Positions 7,915 to 16,882 of a stretch of 64,000 bases of DNA are shown piece after piece. The notes beneath the pieces are model-generated. The model was not told the DNA's origin. It was given only the letters and a program-made list of their open reading frames with translations, and ran no database searches. Source of the DNA: Colwellia sp. C2M11. Lineage in GTDB: Bacteria; Pseudomonadota; Gammaproteobacteria; Enterobacterales; Alteromonadaceae. The first letter of the stretch is position 1. Each line of letters starts with the position of its first letter. The position numbers and the translations under genes were made by a program. Location: positions 114,260 through 178,259 of the forward strand of contig NZ_JAHKQD010000044.1 in assembly GCF_018860915.1 (NCBI RefSeq), written 5' to 3'.

Positions 7915-9093
7915 CTAGTTATTTTGAAGTAAGCCAATAAGTTTTTTTGTTGATGCAGCTAAACCTACGCTAGCTTCGCTGTGTAAATCATACCATTTTT
8001 GTTTTCTAGGTTCGCTAACTTCTTGAGTATTAATTTCCTGATTACTGCACTGAGAATGTGAATTGGACGTTACTTGAATACAGTCAATTATAATAGGAGA
8101 AATATCCAGATGGAAATGACTAAAGGTATGTCTAAAGGTGACTAATTCTTGCCATGAATTTTCTGCGGTTGTGGCCTGTAAGCCTAATGATTGCAATAAA
8201 CTATTAATATCATCTTTGTCACTTACTTCATAAAAACACCATAAACCTCCCCAAATACCTGCTGGAGGGCGTTTTTCCATTAATACACTATCGCTTGTTG
8301 GCGTTGTTATTCTAGGAATAACCATAATGGTATTTTTTTCAGGAATTTTTTTCTTAGGTTTTTTTTGAGGAAATTCAGCTTGTAGATTACTAGCCATTGC
8401 TAAGCAACTTGTTTGTACTGGGCATACTTCACATGTTGGCTTACTTCGAGTACACACAGTTGCACCTAAATCCATCATGGCTTGGGTATAAAAACCAGTA
8501 TCGGTAGTAGGTGTTAAAATTTCACTTAATTGCCATAGTGCTTTGTCAAATTTAGCTAAGCCATTATGGCCTTCTACTAAATAATTTCTAGCTAATACAC
8601 GCTTTACATTACCATCAAGAATAGGGTGGTATTGATTTAACGATAAACTTAGAATTGCACCAGCAGTTGAGCGTCCTATACCTGGTAGTGCAATTACCTG
8701 TTCAATATTTTCAGGAAAAATACCTTTATGCTCACTTACAATGAGCTTAGCTGCTTTGTGTAAATTACGTGCTCTGGCGTAATAGCCCAAACCTGTCCAA
8801 TGGTGTAGTACATTGTCTTCATCTGCATTAGCCAAGCTAGTTATGGTGGGAAAGCTCTCCATAAAACGTTGGTAATATGGAATAACCGTTGCTACTTGGG
8901 TTTGCTGAAGCATTATTTCAGACACCCAAACACTGTATGGCGTTTTATTTTGCTGCCACGGTAAGTGTTTTCTGCCTTGATGGTGATACCAAGTAACTAC
9001 TTGAGCTGCAAACTGCTTAGCAGATGCTGTGGATATATTTACATCTTTTTTTAAGGGAGTGGAAATTGGAGTATTGATGGTAATAAACTTCAC
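7915..9093 (-). CDS. mutY: A/G-specific adenine DNA glycosylase
   Basis: Removes adenine mispaired with 8-oxoguanine. The 392-aa protein shows catalytic Glu59 ([13 protein letters not shown]), the helix-hairpin-helix [11 protein letters not shown] (136-146), catalytic Asp160 in [12 protein letters not shown], and the [4Fe-4S] ligands C214-X6-C221-X2-C224-X5-C230. A NUDIX-like 8-oxoG recognition domain follows (about 255-390, GGLWCFYE). Against the usual MutY the N-terminus carries about 22 extra residues (through [10 protein letters not shown]); no internal ATG would remove them, so the start is uncertain. The C-terminus also has a low-complexity insert ([11 protein letters not shown]). It is first of the mutY-yggX pair and divergent from yggL. 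Confidence 0.97.
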   Translation of the reverse strand: MKFITINTPISTPLKKDVNISTASAKQFAAQVVTWYHHQGRKHLPWQQNKTPYSVWVSEIMLQQTQVATVIPYYQRFMESFPTITSLANADEDNVLHHWTGLGYYARARNLHKAAKLIVSEHKGIFPENIEQVIALPGIGRSTAGAILSLSLNQYHPILDGNVKRVLARNYLVEGHNGLAKFDKALWQLSEILTPTTDTGFYTQAMMDLGATVCTRSKPTCEVCPVQTSCLAMASNLQAEFPQKKPKKKIPEKNTIMVIPRITTPTSDSVLMEKRPPAGIWGGLWCFYEVSDKDDINSLLQSLGLQATTAENSWQELVTFRHTFSHFHLDISPIIIDCIQVTSNSHSQCSNQEINTQEVSEPRKQKWYDLHSEASVGLAASTKKLIGLLQNN

Positions 9094-9205
9094 TTTTAAG
9101 TATGTAAGCGCAGTGTAACTAATTATTTTGATTGACTCAAAAGAGTTTGTTTTTAAAGAAAGTGATAGTTGAATAAATTAGTTTTATTGCTTGGGATGAA
9201 GTCTG

Positions 9206-9211
9206 TATAAT
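9206..9211 (+). promoter_or_regulatory. -10 element upstream of yggL
   Basis: A perfect TATAAT lies 40 bp before the yggL ATG. The -35 region is weak (TTTATT at 17 bp). Confidence 0.45.
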
Positions 9212-9251
9212 AGCGGTAATTATTTTTAGTAACTATTATTAAGGCTATGCC

Positions 9252-9590
9252 ATGAAAGTTGATGCAAAGAACCGAAGTCAGCGTATACGTAAAAAATTAA
9301 GAGTTGATGAGTTTAAAGAATTAGGTTTTGACGTTGCTTGGAAACTAAATGAAGGCATAACTAGCGATGAACTTGATGCATTTATTGATAAATTCTTTAG
9401 TGAAGTGATTCAACCGAACGGATTAGGTTTTGGTGGTGAAGGTGATACGTTGTGGCATGGTTTAATTTGCACACAAAAACTAGGTTCATGTACAAATGAA
9501 CATAGAGCTGCGGTTGAAAAATGGTTAACCGATAACGGTGCTACTGCAGTAGCAGTGAGTGAACTTTACGATGTATGGTGGGCTGAATAG
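9252..9590 (+). CDS. yggL: YggL family 50S ribosome-binding protein
   Basis: A 112-aa protein of the DUF469/YggL family, reported to associate with the large ribosomal subunit. Features are a basic N-terminus (KNRSQRIRKKLRVDEF), the ELGFDVAWKLNEG motif, the glycine-rich NGLGFGGEGD and the C-terminal ELYDVWWAE. Length is normal for the family. It is divergent from mutY and precedes trmB on the same strand with a 140-bp gap; in Escherichia coli the two are adjacent in the opposite order. Confidence 0.93.
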   Translation: MKVDAKNRSQRIRKKLRVDEFKELGFDVAWKLNEGITSDELDAFIDKFFSEVIQPNGLGFGGEGDTLWHGLICTQKLGSCTNEHRAAVEKWLTDNGATAVAVSELYDVWWAE

Positions 9591-9730
9591 CCTAAAGTTA
9601 TTTAAAAACATTTTTACATGGTGCAATAAGTGGCAAATATGCTTAATACTTAGCTTGAAATGTTTTATTTACTCCTTGATGCTAGAGATGCCAGCGTTTA
9701 TTGCTTTAAATCAAATAGAAAGATAGAAAA

Positions 9731-10468
9731 ATGACTGAAAAAGAAAATGAAAACCGCATTCACAAAACGATAGAGGAAGCGGAAAAAGAAGGTAAGTACA
9801 TTCGTAAAGTACGTAGCTTTGTTAAGCGTGAAGGTCGTTTAACTAAAGGGCAAGAACGTGCTTTAAATGACCATTGGCAAACTATGGGGTTAAATCACAG
9901 TGATGGTTTAATTGATGTAGAGGCATTATTTGGCAATGATAATCCTGTCGTTTTAGAAATTGGTTTTGGCATGGGAAAATCATTAGTTGAAATGGCTAAG
10001 GCAGCACCAGAATTAAACTTTATTGGTGTTGAGGTACATAAACCTGGTGTAGGGGCTTGTATTTCTTTAGCAGCTGAAGAAGGGGTTGAAAACTTAAAAG
10101 TATATGAGCATGATGCCATTGAGATTTTAGCTGATTGTATTCCTGATAATAGCCTGACTACAGTACAGTTATTTTTTCCTGATCCTTGGCATAAAAAGAA
10201 ACATCATAAACGCCGTATTGTACAAGCTGATTTTGTTGAAGCTATTCGTAAAAAGCTAAAAGTTGGTGGGGTTTTCCATATGGCGACAGACTGGGAGAAT
10301 TATGCAGAGTGTATGCTTGAAGATATGCAAAATTCACAAGGCTATAAGAACTTATCTGATACTAATGATTATGTTCCACGTCCAGACTCAAGACCACTAA
10401 CTAAATTTGAAAGCCGTGGTCACCGTTTAGGTCATGGTGTTTGGGATATTCAATTTTCTAAAATGTAG
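9731..10468 (+). CDS. trmB: tRNA (guanine-N7-)-methyltransferase
   Basis: Methylates G46 in the tRNA variable loop using SAM. The 245-aa protein has the SAM-binding motif [15 protein letters not shown] (about 76-90), the acidic [10 protein letters not shown], and the substrate motif [15 protein letters not shown] typical of TrmB, with the C-terminal [16 protein letters not shown]. Its N-terminal 50 residues form a charged extension ([16 protein letters not shown]). Ten bases separate its stop from the convergent gene's stop. Confidence 0.97.
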   Translation: MTEKENENRIHKTIEEAEKEGKYIRKVRSFVKREGRLTKGQERALNDHWQTMGLNHSDGLIDVEALFGNDNPVVLEIGFGMGKSLVEMAKAAPELNFIGVEVHKPGVGACISLAAEEGVENLKVYEHDAIEILADCIPDNSLTTVQLFFPDPWHKKKHHKRRIVQADFVEAIRKKLKVGGVFHMATDWENYAECMLEDMQNSQGYKNLSDTNDYVPRPDSRPLTKFESRGHRLGHGVWDIQFSKM

Positions 10469-10477
10469 TGTTTCTAT

Positions 10478-10834
10478 TTATGTATTCTTTGTTGAAGGTA
10501 AGTACTTACTTTCAACAAAGAACAAGTGTTGTGCATTACGTAAGTTACCTGAATCTTTAAGCCATTGCTCTGTAATTATTTCTCGTTGTAAGGCTGCATG
10601 CAATATGCGACTTTTATATTGGCACCAGTAATATATTGTTGCCTCTTGGTGATATTCGTTATTTGGAAATATATCACTGCGGCTTTCTGCCATTTCTTCA
10701 ATAATACTCGCGATAACCTGCTCTTTTAGTTCATCCTCAATCTTTTGCTTAAAGCGTGTAAAACGCTTAGCTTTAATTAATTGCCAAATTAACCACACCA
10801 TTGAGGCTAGGGCAAGTACAGCTATAATTTGCAT
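10478..10834 (-). CDS. DUF2489-like membrane-anchored protein
   Basis: A 118-aa protein with one N-terminal membrane segment (IIAVLALASMVWLIWQLI) followed by a basic stretch and a soluble helical domain containing YHQEATIYYWCQYKSRI. Position next to trmB and this layout fit the DUF2489 group found in related marine bacteria; the assignment is from memory of the pattern. The last 15 or so codons (FFVESKYLPSTKNT) are encoded by the 38-bp palindrome, so the tail may be an acquired extension. Function unknown. Confidence 0.75.
   Translation of the reverse strand: MQIIAVLALASMVWLIWQLIKAKRFTRFKQKIEDELKEQVIASIIEEMAESRSDIFPNNEYHQEATIYYWCQYKSRILHAALQREIITEQWLKDSGNLRNAQHLFFVESKYLPSTKNT
10485..10522. 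repeat. 38-bp near-perfect palindrome between convergent genes
   Basis: Arms TTCTTTGTTGAA (10485-10496) and TTCAACAAAGAA (10511-10522) flank a second perfect palindrome GTAAGTACTTAC (10498-10509); only one base pair on either side of the centre fails. It lies just after trmB and inside the last codons of the opposing gene. It could fold into a strong hairpin from either strand. No T run follows, so classical termination is uncertain. Confidence 0.75.
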
Positions 10835-11126
10835 TTATTTTCTCATGTAATAATTATGAAAGGATAGTAACAACTTTTAACAGTAAAATATCTGATTATT
10901 TTAGTTGTCTTGCCAGGATTGTAAACACGTTTCAATATTACTTTAAAAATACTCTTTGTGTTCGATGCTTATTAATAAATTCCTTCTCTTTTATTTAGTG
11001 CAAAGGGATTTTACGTGATTATTTTATTTTCGCCTTATTATTTATAATTGTTTACATTGACTTTTATCATTAACACACCTTAAATTAAGGTTTATGGATG
11101 AAAAATAATGTCAATGAGCAGCATTA
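10835..11126. other. Intergenic region upstream of the sensor kinase
   Basis: Divergent spacer of 292 bp, very AT-rich. No gene, and no convincing promoter pair picked out by eye. Confidence 0.4.
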
Positions 11127-12677
11127 ATGAATAAAGCAGTAAAAATCAATGACAAACTTACCAAGCGGTTATTAGTTTATATTTTATTATGCAGTACGCT
11201 TGTTTCTGTATTTTCAACGATTGTTCAACTTTATTCCTCTTTCCAATATGACGTAGAGCTATTAGAACAGCGCTTTAAAAATATAGAAAAAAGTTATATA
11301 CCATCTATCGCTACTAGTTTGTGGGATTTTAATGAGCCTTTAGTCGCACAACAAGTACAGGGTATTGTTGATTTACCCGATATCGGCTTAGTTGTGGTTA
11401 AAAATGATTTTGATTATTTATATGAATATGGTGATGGTAGTTTCACGGTTAAAAAGTTTGTTGAATATCCAATAAAATTTGAAGGTAAACACGTAGGGAC
11501 CTTACAAGTTTACGGCACTTATCAAGATATTTACCATCGATTATGGCAACAAGCTGGATTTATATTAGCAGCTGAGTTTATTAAGATATTCATTTTAACT
11601 TTTATTATTATTATTATCGTCAATAAAATCGTTGTTAGACACTTAGTTCAAATTACTCACTATACTCAAGAACTTGCTAGTTATAATTTAGATAAAGAGT
11701 TAGTTCTGTCTAATAGGCCACAAAAAGAAGATGAGTTAGATTATTTGGTACGTGCGATAAATAGTATGCGCATTAAGCTGAAGGATGAAATATTTAAGCT
11801 GGAAGATGCGGAAAACGCTTTGCTAGCGTTAAATGGTGAATTAGAAGTTAAAGTTCATGATAGAACGGCTAAATTAGAGCAAAGTAATCAACAATTACAA
11901 AGTTCTTTCGACAATTTAACATTAGCACAAGATCAATTAGTACAATCTGAGAAAATGGCATCTCTTGGTCAGTTAGTGGCGGGTGTTGCTCATGAAGTAA
12001 ATACACCTCTAGGGATTTGTGTTACATCAATCACCGCATTAAAAGAAAAAGTTGAAGCTCTGCAAGAAGCCATTGAGTCACAGGAGTTAACGAAATCATT
12101 TCTTACCGAAACATTAAGCTTATTGATGGAATACGAGCAAATAATTGAGCGTAGTTTAAATAAATCAGTGGAGCTTATTCGAAGTTTTAAATCGGTTGCT
12201 GTTGAACAGCATACGGATCCTGAAGTTAATATTAATTTATCTCAACATGTTTACGATGTAGTAAACACGGTTAAAACACTCTTTAAACAGAAAAAATATA
12301 CTATTAATATTGAGGTCGATAAAGACATTAGCTTAATAACTTACCCGAGTGCTTGGAATCAAATATTAACGAACTTCCTAATGAACTCTCATATCCACGG
12401 GTTTGAAGAGCGAATTGAAGGGGAAATCTCAATAGAATTCACTAAAAATAATGGTTATTTAACATTGCTTTATAGTGATAATGGTAAGGGTGTGCCTGAT
12501 GCACTTGAAAAGCGTATATTTGATCCATTTGTTACAACAAAGCGTGGACAAGGTGGCTCTGGTTTAGGCTTGAATATTGTTTTTAATTTGGTTAATACTA
12601 AATTAGGTGGAACAATTAAACTACTTGAAACCGAGCAAGGTAGTAGCTTTAAGGTAAAAGTACCAGTTAAAGACTAG
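11127..12677 (+). CDS. Membrane sensor histidine kinase (orphan)
   Basis: A 516-aa inner-membrane kinase. TM1 lies about 14-37; a periplasmic sensor follows (about 38-145) with SLWDFNEPLVAQQVQGI, a motif seen in many extracellular sensors of this kind; TM2 is about 148-178 (IKIFILTFIIIIIVNKIVV). A HAMP-like linker and coiled coil (about 180-280) lead to the HisKA H-box GVAHEVNTPLG with His289. The ATPase domain shows the N-box NSHIHGF, the G1 box DNGKGVP, the F-box FDPFVTT and the G2 box GGSGLGLNIV. No receiver domain and no adjacent response regulator are present, so its partner lies elsewhere. The ligand is unknown. It may start at ATG 11127 or a nearby upstream ATG (11108). Confidence 0.93.
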   Translation: MNKAVKINDKLTKRLLVYILLCSTLVSVFSTIVQLYSSFQYDVELLEQRFKNIEKSYIPSIATSLWDFNEPLVAQQVQGIVDLPDIGLVVVKNDFDYLYEYGDGSFTVKKFVEYPIKFEGKHVGTLQVYGTYQDIYHRLWQQAGFILAAEFIKIFILTFIIIIIVNKIVVRHLVQITHYTQELASYNLDKELVLSNRPQKEDELDYLVRAINSMRIKLKDEIFKLEDAENALLALNGELEVKVHDRTAKLEQSNQQLQSSFDNLTLAQDQLVQSEKMASLGQLVAGVAHEVNTPLGICVTSITALKEKVEALQEAIESQELTKSFLTETLSLLMEYEQIIERSLNKSVELIRSFKSVAVEQHTDPEVNINLSQHVYDVVNTVKTLFKQKKYTINIEVDKDISLITYPSAWNQILTNFLMNSHIHGFEERIEGEISIEFTKNNGYLTLLYSDNGKGVPDALEKRIFDPFVTTKRGQGGSGLGLNIVFNLVNTKLGGTIKLLETEQGSSFKVKVPVKD

Positions 12678-12744
12678 GCTATTTAACTTATAAATAATAC
12701 ATGCTATGTAGCGGAGCTAATATCGTTCTAAAAACAAGCATATA

Positions 12745-12773
12745 TTGACTTTTTCACATTAGATCTATAGTAT
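12745..12773 (+). promoter_or_regulatory. Predicted promoter of the SulP gene
   Basis: -35 TTGACT (12745-12750), a 17-bp spacer and -10 TAGTAT (12768-12773), followed by a CTCGCG discriminator. It lies 127 bp before the SulP ATG. Confidence 0.65.
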
Positions 12774-12854
12774 TCTCGCGCCTTAAATCTAACTGAAACT
12801 CTGTATATATCTAAGCTTGTTAGCTTTAGGTGTCTTCGCTGTTCTTAACTTCAT

Positions 12855-12878
12855 GAATACGTTTATACCAACGTATTC
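12855..12878. repeat. Inverted repeat in the SulP leader
   Basis: Perfect 8-bp arms GAATACGT (12855-12862) and ACGTATTC (12871-12878) around TTATACCA. It sits 22 bp before the SulP start codon, so it is a possible operator or mRNA hairpin. Confidence 0.55.
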
Positions 12879-12899
12879 AATATAACCAATGAGATAAAA

Positions 12900-14456
12900 A
12901 TGTTTGAATTACATACCAGTAAAGTGTCAAACCTGAGAAATGATGTTTTGTCGGGCTTAACCGTCGCTTTAGCTTTGGTGCCAGAAGCTGTCGCTTTTGC
13001 TTTTGTTGCCGGTGTAGAGCCTTTAGTTGGACTATATGCTGCTTTTATGGTTGGCTTAATTACTGCTATATTCGGTGGCCGACCAGGAATGATTTCAGGG
13101 GCAACAGGTGCTATGGCTGTTGTTATGGTTAGTTTAGTGGCTATTCATGGGGTTGAATACCTTTTTGCTACGGTTGTCTTAACCGGGTTGCTGCAAATAC
13201 TGGCCGGACTATTTAAATTAGGTAAGTTTATTCGCTTGGTACCGCACCCTGTAATGTTGGGATTTGTTAATGGTTTAGCGATTGTTATTTTCTTAGCACA
13301 ACTTGGCCAATTTAAAGTTACTAATAGTGCAGGCGAATTAGAGTGGCTTCAAGGCACTCCAATGATGATAATGGCAGGGTTAATCTTATTAACAATGGCG
13401 ATTATCCATTTTTTACCTAAATTAACTAGGGCAATACCTTCATCACTGGTAGCTATTGTTGTTGTTACTGTATTAGTACAGAGTTTAGGGCTAGATACCC
13501 GTACAGTGGTGGATTTTTTACGTGATATGACTAACGACCCAACGGCTTCTATTGCTGGTGGTTTGCCACAATTTTCTATTCCGAATGTACCTTTTAATCT
13601 TGAAACCTTAAAAATTATCTTACCTTTTGCACTGGTACTTGCCGCTATTGGTTTAATTGAATCGCTATTAACCTTAACACTTATTGATGAGCTAACTGGA
13701 ACTCGTGGTCAAGGTAATAAAGAGTGTGTTGCTCAAGGAGCTGCTAACACGGTAACTGGTTTCTTTGGTGGTATGGGGGGGTGTGCCATGATTGGGCAAT
13801 CTATGATCAATGTAAATTCTGGTGGTAGAGGCCGAGCTTCTGGTATAACTGCGGCTATTGCATTACTTGGCTTTATTTTATTTGCTTCAGGTTTAATTGA
13901 AATGATCCCGTTAGCTGCGTTAGTTGGGGTTATGTTTATTGTTGTTATTGGTACTTTTGAATGGTCAAGCTTCCGTATATTGAAAAAAGTACCTAAAGCT
14001 GATGCTTTTGTTATCGTACTGGTATCTGGTGTTACCGTTGCTACTGATTTAGCAATAGCTGTGGTAGTAGGTGTTATTGTTTCTGCATTAGTTTTTGCTT
14101 GGGAACATGCTAAACGAATAAAAGTTAATCGTAATACTGATGAACAAGGTTCAACTGTTTATGAAGTGATTGGTCCTATTTTCTTTGGTTCTGTTTCGAC
14201 CTTTTTGGAGCAATTTGATGTTGAAAAGGACAGTGATGATGTTGTGATTGAATTCAAACGCTCTCGTGTTGCTGATCATTCGGCAATAGAGGCTATTGAT
14301 ACTTTAGCTGAACGTTATCTTGCTAAAGGTAAAAAATTGCATTTAAAACATTTAAGTCAAGAGTGCCAGGTGTTATTAGAAAAAGCAGGAGACTTAGTTG
14401 AAGTAAATGTGATTGAAGATCCTGAATATCATATAGCAACAGATAAGCTAGGCTAG
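12900..14456 (+). CDS. SulP family inorganic anion transporter
   Basis: A 518-aa inner-membrane transporter of the SLC26/SulP family, which move sulfate, bicarbonate or other anions. The membrane domain (about 12-400) has the family signature [24 protein letters not shown] and [30 protein letters not shown] in successive segments. A cytoplasmic STAS domain follows (about 420-510; [31 protein letters not shown]). The substrate cannot be assigned from sequence; bicarbonate or sulfate are the usual candidates. It has its own predicted promoter and is followed by a DUF1289 gene after 51 bp. Confidence 0.93.
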   Translation: MFELHTSKVSNLRNDVLSGLTVALALVPEAVAFAFVAGVEPLVGLYAAFMVGLITAIFGGRPGMISGATGAMAVVMVSLVAIHGVEYLFATVVLTGLLQILAGLFKLGKFIRLVPHPVMLGFVNGLAIVIFLAQLGQFKVTNSAGELEWLQGTPMMIMAGLILLTMAIIHFLPKLTRAIPSSLVAIVVVTVLVQSLGLDTRTVVDFLRDMTNDPTASIAGGLPQFSIPNVPFNLETLKIILPFALVLAAIGLIESLLTLTLIDELTGTRGQGNKECVAQGAANTVTGFFGGMGGCAMIGQSMINVNSGGRGRASGITAAIALLGFILFASGLIEMIPLAALVGVMFIVVIGTFEWSSFRILKKVPKADAFVIVLVSGVTVATDLAIAVVVGVIVSALVFAWEHAKRIKVNRNTDEQGSTVYEVIGPIFFGSVSTFLEQFDVEKDSDDVVIEFKRSRVADHSAIEAIDTLAERYLAKGKKLHLKHLSQECQVLLEKAGDLVEVNVIEDPEYHIATDKLG

Positions 14457-14507
14457 AAGGATTCTTTTTTGATGTTATAAGGTCTTCTTATATAAGGTTT
14501 AACAAAA

Positions 14508-14828
14508 ATGCAGCTAGAGTTCTTTGATATTCCAAGTCCTTGTGTGGAAGTATGTCAATCGAATGAAAAGGGCTATTGCCTTGGCTGCATGCGTACGCGT
14601 GAAGAAAGAAAAGAATGGGTTCATCTTGATAACGATACAAAACAAAAAGTAATCAAACGCTGTATTCAGCGTAAAAAGCGTCAAAAAAATAAAGAAAATC
14701 CGAAAGCTATTGAAGTAGCTAAAACTTTACCAGAGCAGCAGGTAGAGCAGCCTTCATTGTTAGATGAACCTAAAAAAATAACTTTATCTGATGACAAAGC
14801 GTTAGATTTTGGCGATTTTGAACTATAG
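14508..14828 (+). CDS. DUF1289 small Cys-rich protein
   Basis: A 106-aa cytosolic protein. Residues 9-45 form the DUF1289 core: SPCVEVCQ, GYCLGCMRTREER and EWVHLD, with four Cys likely to bind a metal or Fe-S cluster. A basic helix follows (KRCIQRKKRQKNKENPK), then an acidic tail (about 60-106) that is not part of the core. The role is unknown. It lies downstream of SulP and upstream of tRNA-Phe; a short inverted repeat CTTCC/GGAAG (about 14837-14856) just after the stop could be a weak terminator. Confidence 0.88.
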   Translation: MQLEFFDIPSPCVEVCQSNEKGYCLGCMRTREERKEWVHLDNDTKQKVIKRCIQRKKRQKNKENPKAIEVAKTLPEQQVEQPSLLDEPKKITLSDDKALDFGDFEL

Positions 14829-14865
14829 CTTTTAGGCTTCCTAGTGAAAAGGAAGAAGAAAACGG

Positions 14866-14894
14866 TTGCTAGCTTATATAATTATAGCTATTAT
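14866..14894 (+). promoter_or_regulatory. Promoter of the second tRNA-Phe
   Basis: -35 TTGCTA (14866-14871), a 17-bp spacer and -10 TATTAT (14889-14894) followed by a GC-rich ACGCG discriminator, 45 bp before the tRNA. It has the same layout as the promoter of the minus-strand tRNA cluster. Confidence 0.7.
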
Positions 14895-14939
14895 ACGCGT
14901 TCTTTGAAGCACCTAGTTGCTGAAAAGTTTATCTATAAT

Positions 14940-15015
14940 GCCCCGATAGCTCAGTTGGTAGAGCAGAGGATTGAAAATCCTCGTGTCCCTGGTTCAAATC
15001 CGGGTCGGGGCACCA
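14940..15015 (+). tRNA. tRNA-Phe (anticodon GAA), second copy
   Basis: A 76-nt tRNA with encoded CCA, identical base for base to the minus-strand copy at 7173-7248. It is single-gene, with its own promoter. The two copies form an inverted repeat about 7.7 kb apart. Confidence 0.97.
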
Positions 15016-15260
15016 TTCTATAGTTTATACTCAATTACTATAACACAGTAAAACAAGTACTATTATCTTTGTCGCTTTATCGTAGAATACCTCTTCAAAA
15101 TAACCTCTCAATTCTAATTCATCAACGATATATTTTTATTAAACAAATATAAATATTTATATTCAATATTAGTGCATGATTATTCAAATAGCTTGAGGTA
15201 TAATTATTTATATTGTCATTTTAAATAATTAACCATTGTAATTAGAAAGGTATTAATCTT
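15016..15260. other. Intergenic region upstream of the aminotransferase
   Basis: Contains a perfect TATAAT-type -10 (GGTATAATTA, about 15197-15206) with only a weak -35. No gene. Confidence 0.4.
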
Positions 15261-16448
15261 ATGTTTTCGCAGTTAAAGCAGTTACCACCAGACCCTATCC
15301 TAGGTTTATCTGTCAAATTTAAAGCAGATGCCAATGCCAACAAAATCGATCTTGGCGCGGGTATTTATAAAGATGAAAATGGCCATACTCCCGTTTTATC
15401 TTGTGTAAAAGCAGCTGAAAAATTTCGTTTAGAAAATGAAAAAAGCAAGGCTTACTTAGGCTCTGCCGGATCTGCATTATTTAATGAAAAAATGACTTCA
15501 CTTATGCTGGGTGATCATAAAGTTATTAGTGAAAATAGAATTCGCACTGTATCAACACCTGGCGGTACTGGCGCCTTGCGTACCGCAGGCGAATTTATCA
15601 AATCTTGTACTCCTGGTGCTACTATTTGGGTAAGTAACCCTACTTGGGCAAACCATCAAGGTGTTTTTACTGCAGCAGGTTTAACAGTTAAAACATATCC
15701 TTATTACGATTATGAAAATAAAACGTTAGATTTTGACGGTATGCTTGAAGCATTAAAACAAGTATCTAAAGATGATGCTGTGTTATTACATGCATGCTGC
15801 CACAATCCTAGCGGTATGGACTTAAATCAAGAACAATGGCAACAAGTGGCAGAGGTAGCTAAACAAGTTGGCTTTATGCCAGTTGTGGATATGGCTTATC
15901 AAGGCTTTGGTCAAGACTTAGACGCAGATGCTTTCGGTTTAAGATTGATGGCTGATACCGTTGAGCAAATGATTATCTGTAGTTCATGTTCGAAAAACTT
16001 TGGCTTGTATCGTGAGCGTATTGGGGCTTGTTCTATCATTGGTAAAAGTGCAATTGCAGCTGACATTATCAACTCGGTGTTACTTTCTGTGGTACGTGTG
16101 AATTATTCTATGCCACCTGCACATGGTGCTGCTATTGTAGAAACAATTTTAAGCTCCGCAGAGCTAACGACTCAGTGGCATGGCGAGCTAAAAGAAATGC
16201 GTGATCGTATTAACGGCATGCGTCAATTACTCGTTGATCAATTAGCTGCTAATGGCGTAACTCGTGATTTTAGTTTTATTACCACACAAAATGGTATGTT
16301 TTCATTTTTAGGTATTGATAAAGAGCAAGTACAACGTTTACAAGATGAATACAGTATTTATATTGTTGGCTCAAGCCGTATTAGTCTTGCGGGAATTTCA
16401 CCTGATAATGTGAATTATTTAACACAATCTATCGCTAAAGTACTGTAA
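15261..16448 (+). CDS. Aspartate/aromatic aminotransferase (class I)
   Basis: A PLP enzyme exchanging amino groups between aspartate or aromatic amino acids and 2-oxoglutarate. The 395-aa length and the start MFSQLKQLPPDPILGL match the AspC/TyrB group. Visible motifs are IDLGAGIYKDENG, the glycine loop STPGGTGALRTAGEF, HNPSGMDL, DMAYQGFGQDL and the PLP-lysine site SSCSKNFGLYRERIG, with the substrate-binding Arg in SSRISLAGI. AspC and TyrB cannot be separated by eye, so no symbol is given. It is followed by a strong terminator, so it is probably monocistronic. Confidence 0.95.
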   Translation: MFSQLKQLPPDPILGLSVKFKADANANKIDLGAGIYKDENGHTPVLSCVKAAEKFRLENEKSKAYLGSAGSALFNEKMTSLMLGDHKVISENRIRTVSTPGGTGALRTAGEFIKSCTPGATIWVSNPTWANHQGVFTAAGLTVKTYPYYDYENKTLDFDGMLEALKQVSKDDAVLLHACCHNPSGMDLNQEQWQQVAEVAKQVGFMPVVDMAYQGFGQDLDADAFGLRLMADTVEQMIICSSCSKNFGLYRERIGACSIIGKSAIAADIINSVLLSVVRVNYSMPPAHGAAIVETILSSAELTTQWHGELKEMRDRINGMRQLLVDQLAANGVTRDFSFITTQNGMFSFLGIDKEQVQRLQDEYSIYIVGSSRISLAGISPDNVNYLTQSIAKVL

Positions 16449-16485
16449 TTAAATAATTTCAGTATGTCTTGTAGCATTAAAAGAA

Positions 16486-16520
16486 AAGCCTGTCGTTATT
16501 CTATTAACGACAGGCTTTTT
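16486..16520 (+). terminator. Rho-independent terminator after the aminotransferase
   Basis: AAGCCTGTCGTTA and TAACGACAGGCTT form a 13-bp stem with a six-base loop, followed by TTTTT. The preceding A run would let it work on the other strand too. Confidence 0.92.
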
Positions 16521-16882
16521 ATTGTCCATATTCTGAGGGATAATAATTTTAGCTAAGTATAAAGCCAACAAACAGTAAAGTGATTTGATTATGCTACCAT
16601 TAATAGTTAAATAACTTTTCTTAATTATTGCCTTGTATGTGAAAGTATTCTGTATGATCAAAGACACTGCCTAGACAGAATAGTGTTTATAACATACTCT
16701 AAAATCAAAGCATGAAGGTTTCTTCTAGCAACTTTAGTATAAAAGTTGATTTATTACTGATAATTACAAGTTGAATAAATTTTTTGAGATTGAAATAACA
16801 CAATAGACTTAGTGTAATATAACAGTAAAAACTTATCCTTATTACTTACTATTCCTAAATAATCATTTAAAGAGAAATTTTT
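16521..16882. other. Leader region of the signalling operon
   Basis: 362 bp, very AT-rich, no gene. It should contain the operon promoter, but no near-consensus pair was identified. Confidence 0.4.
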
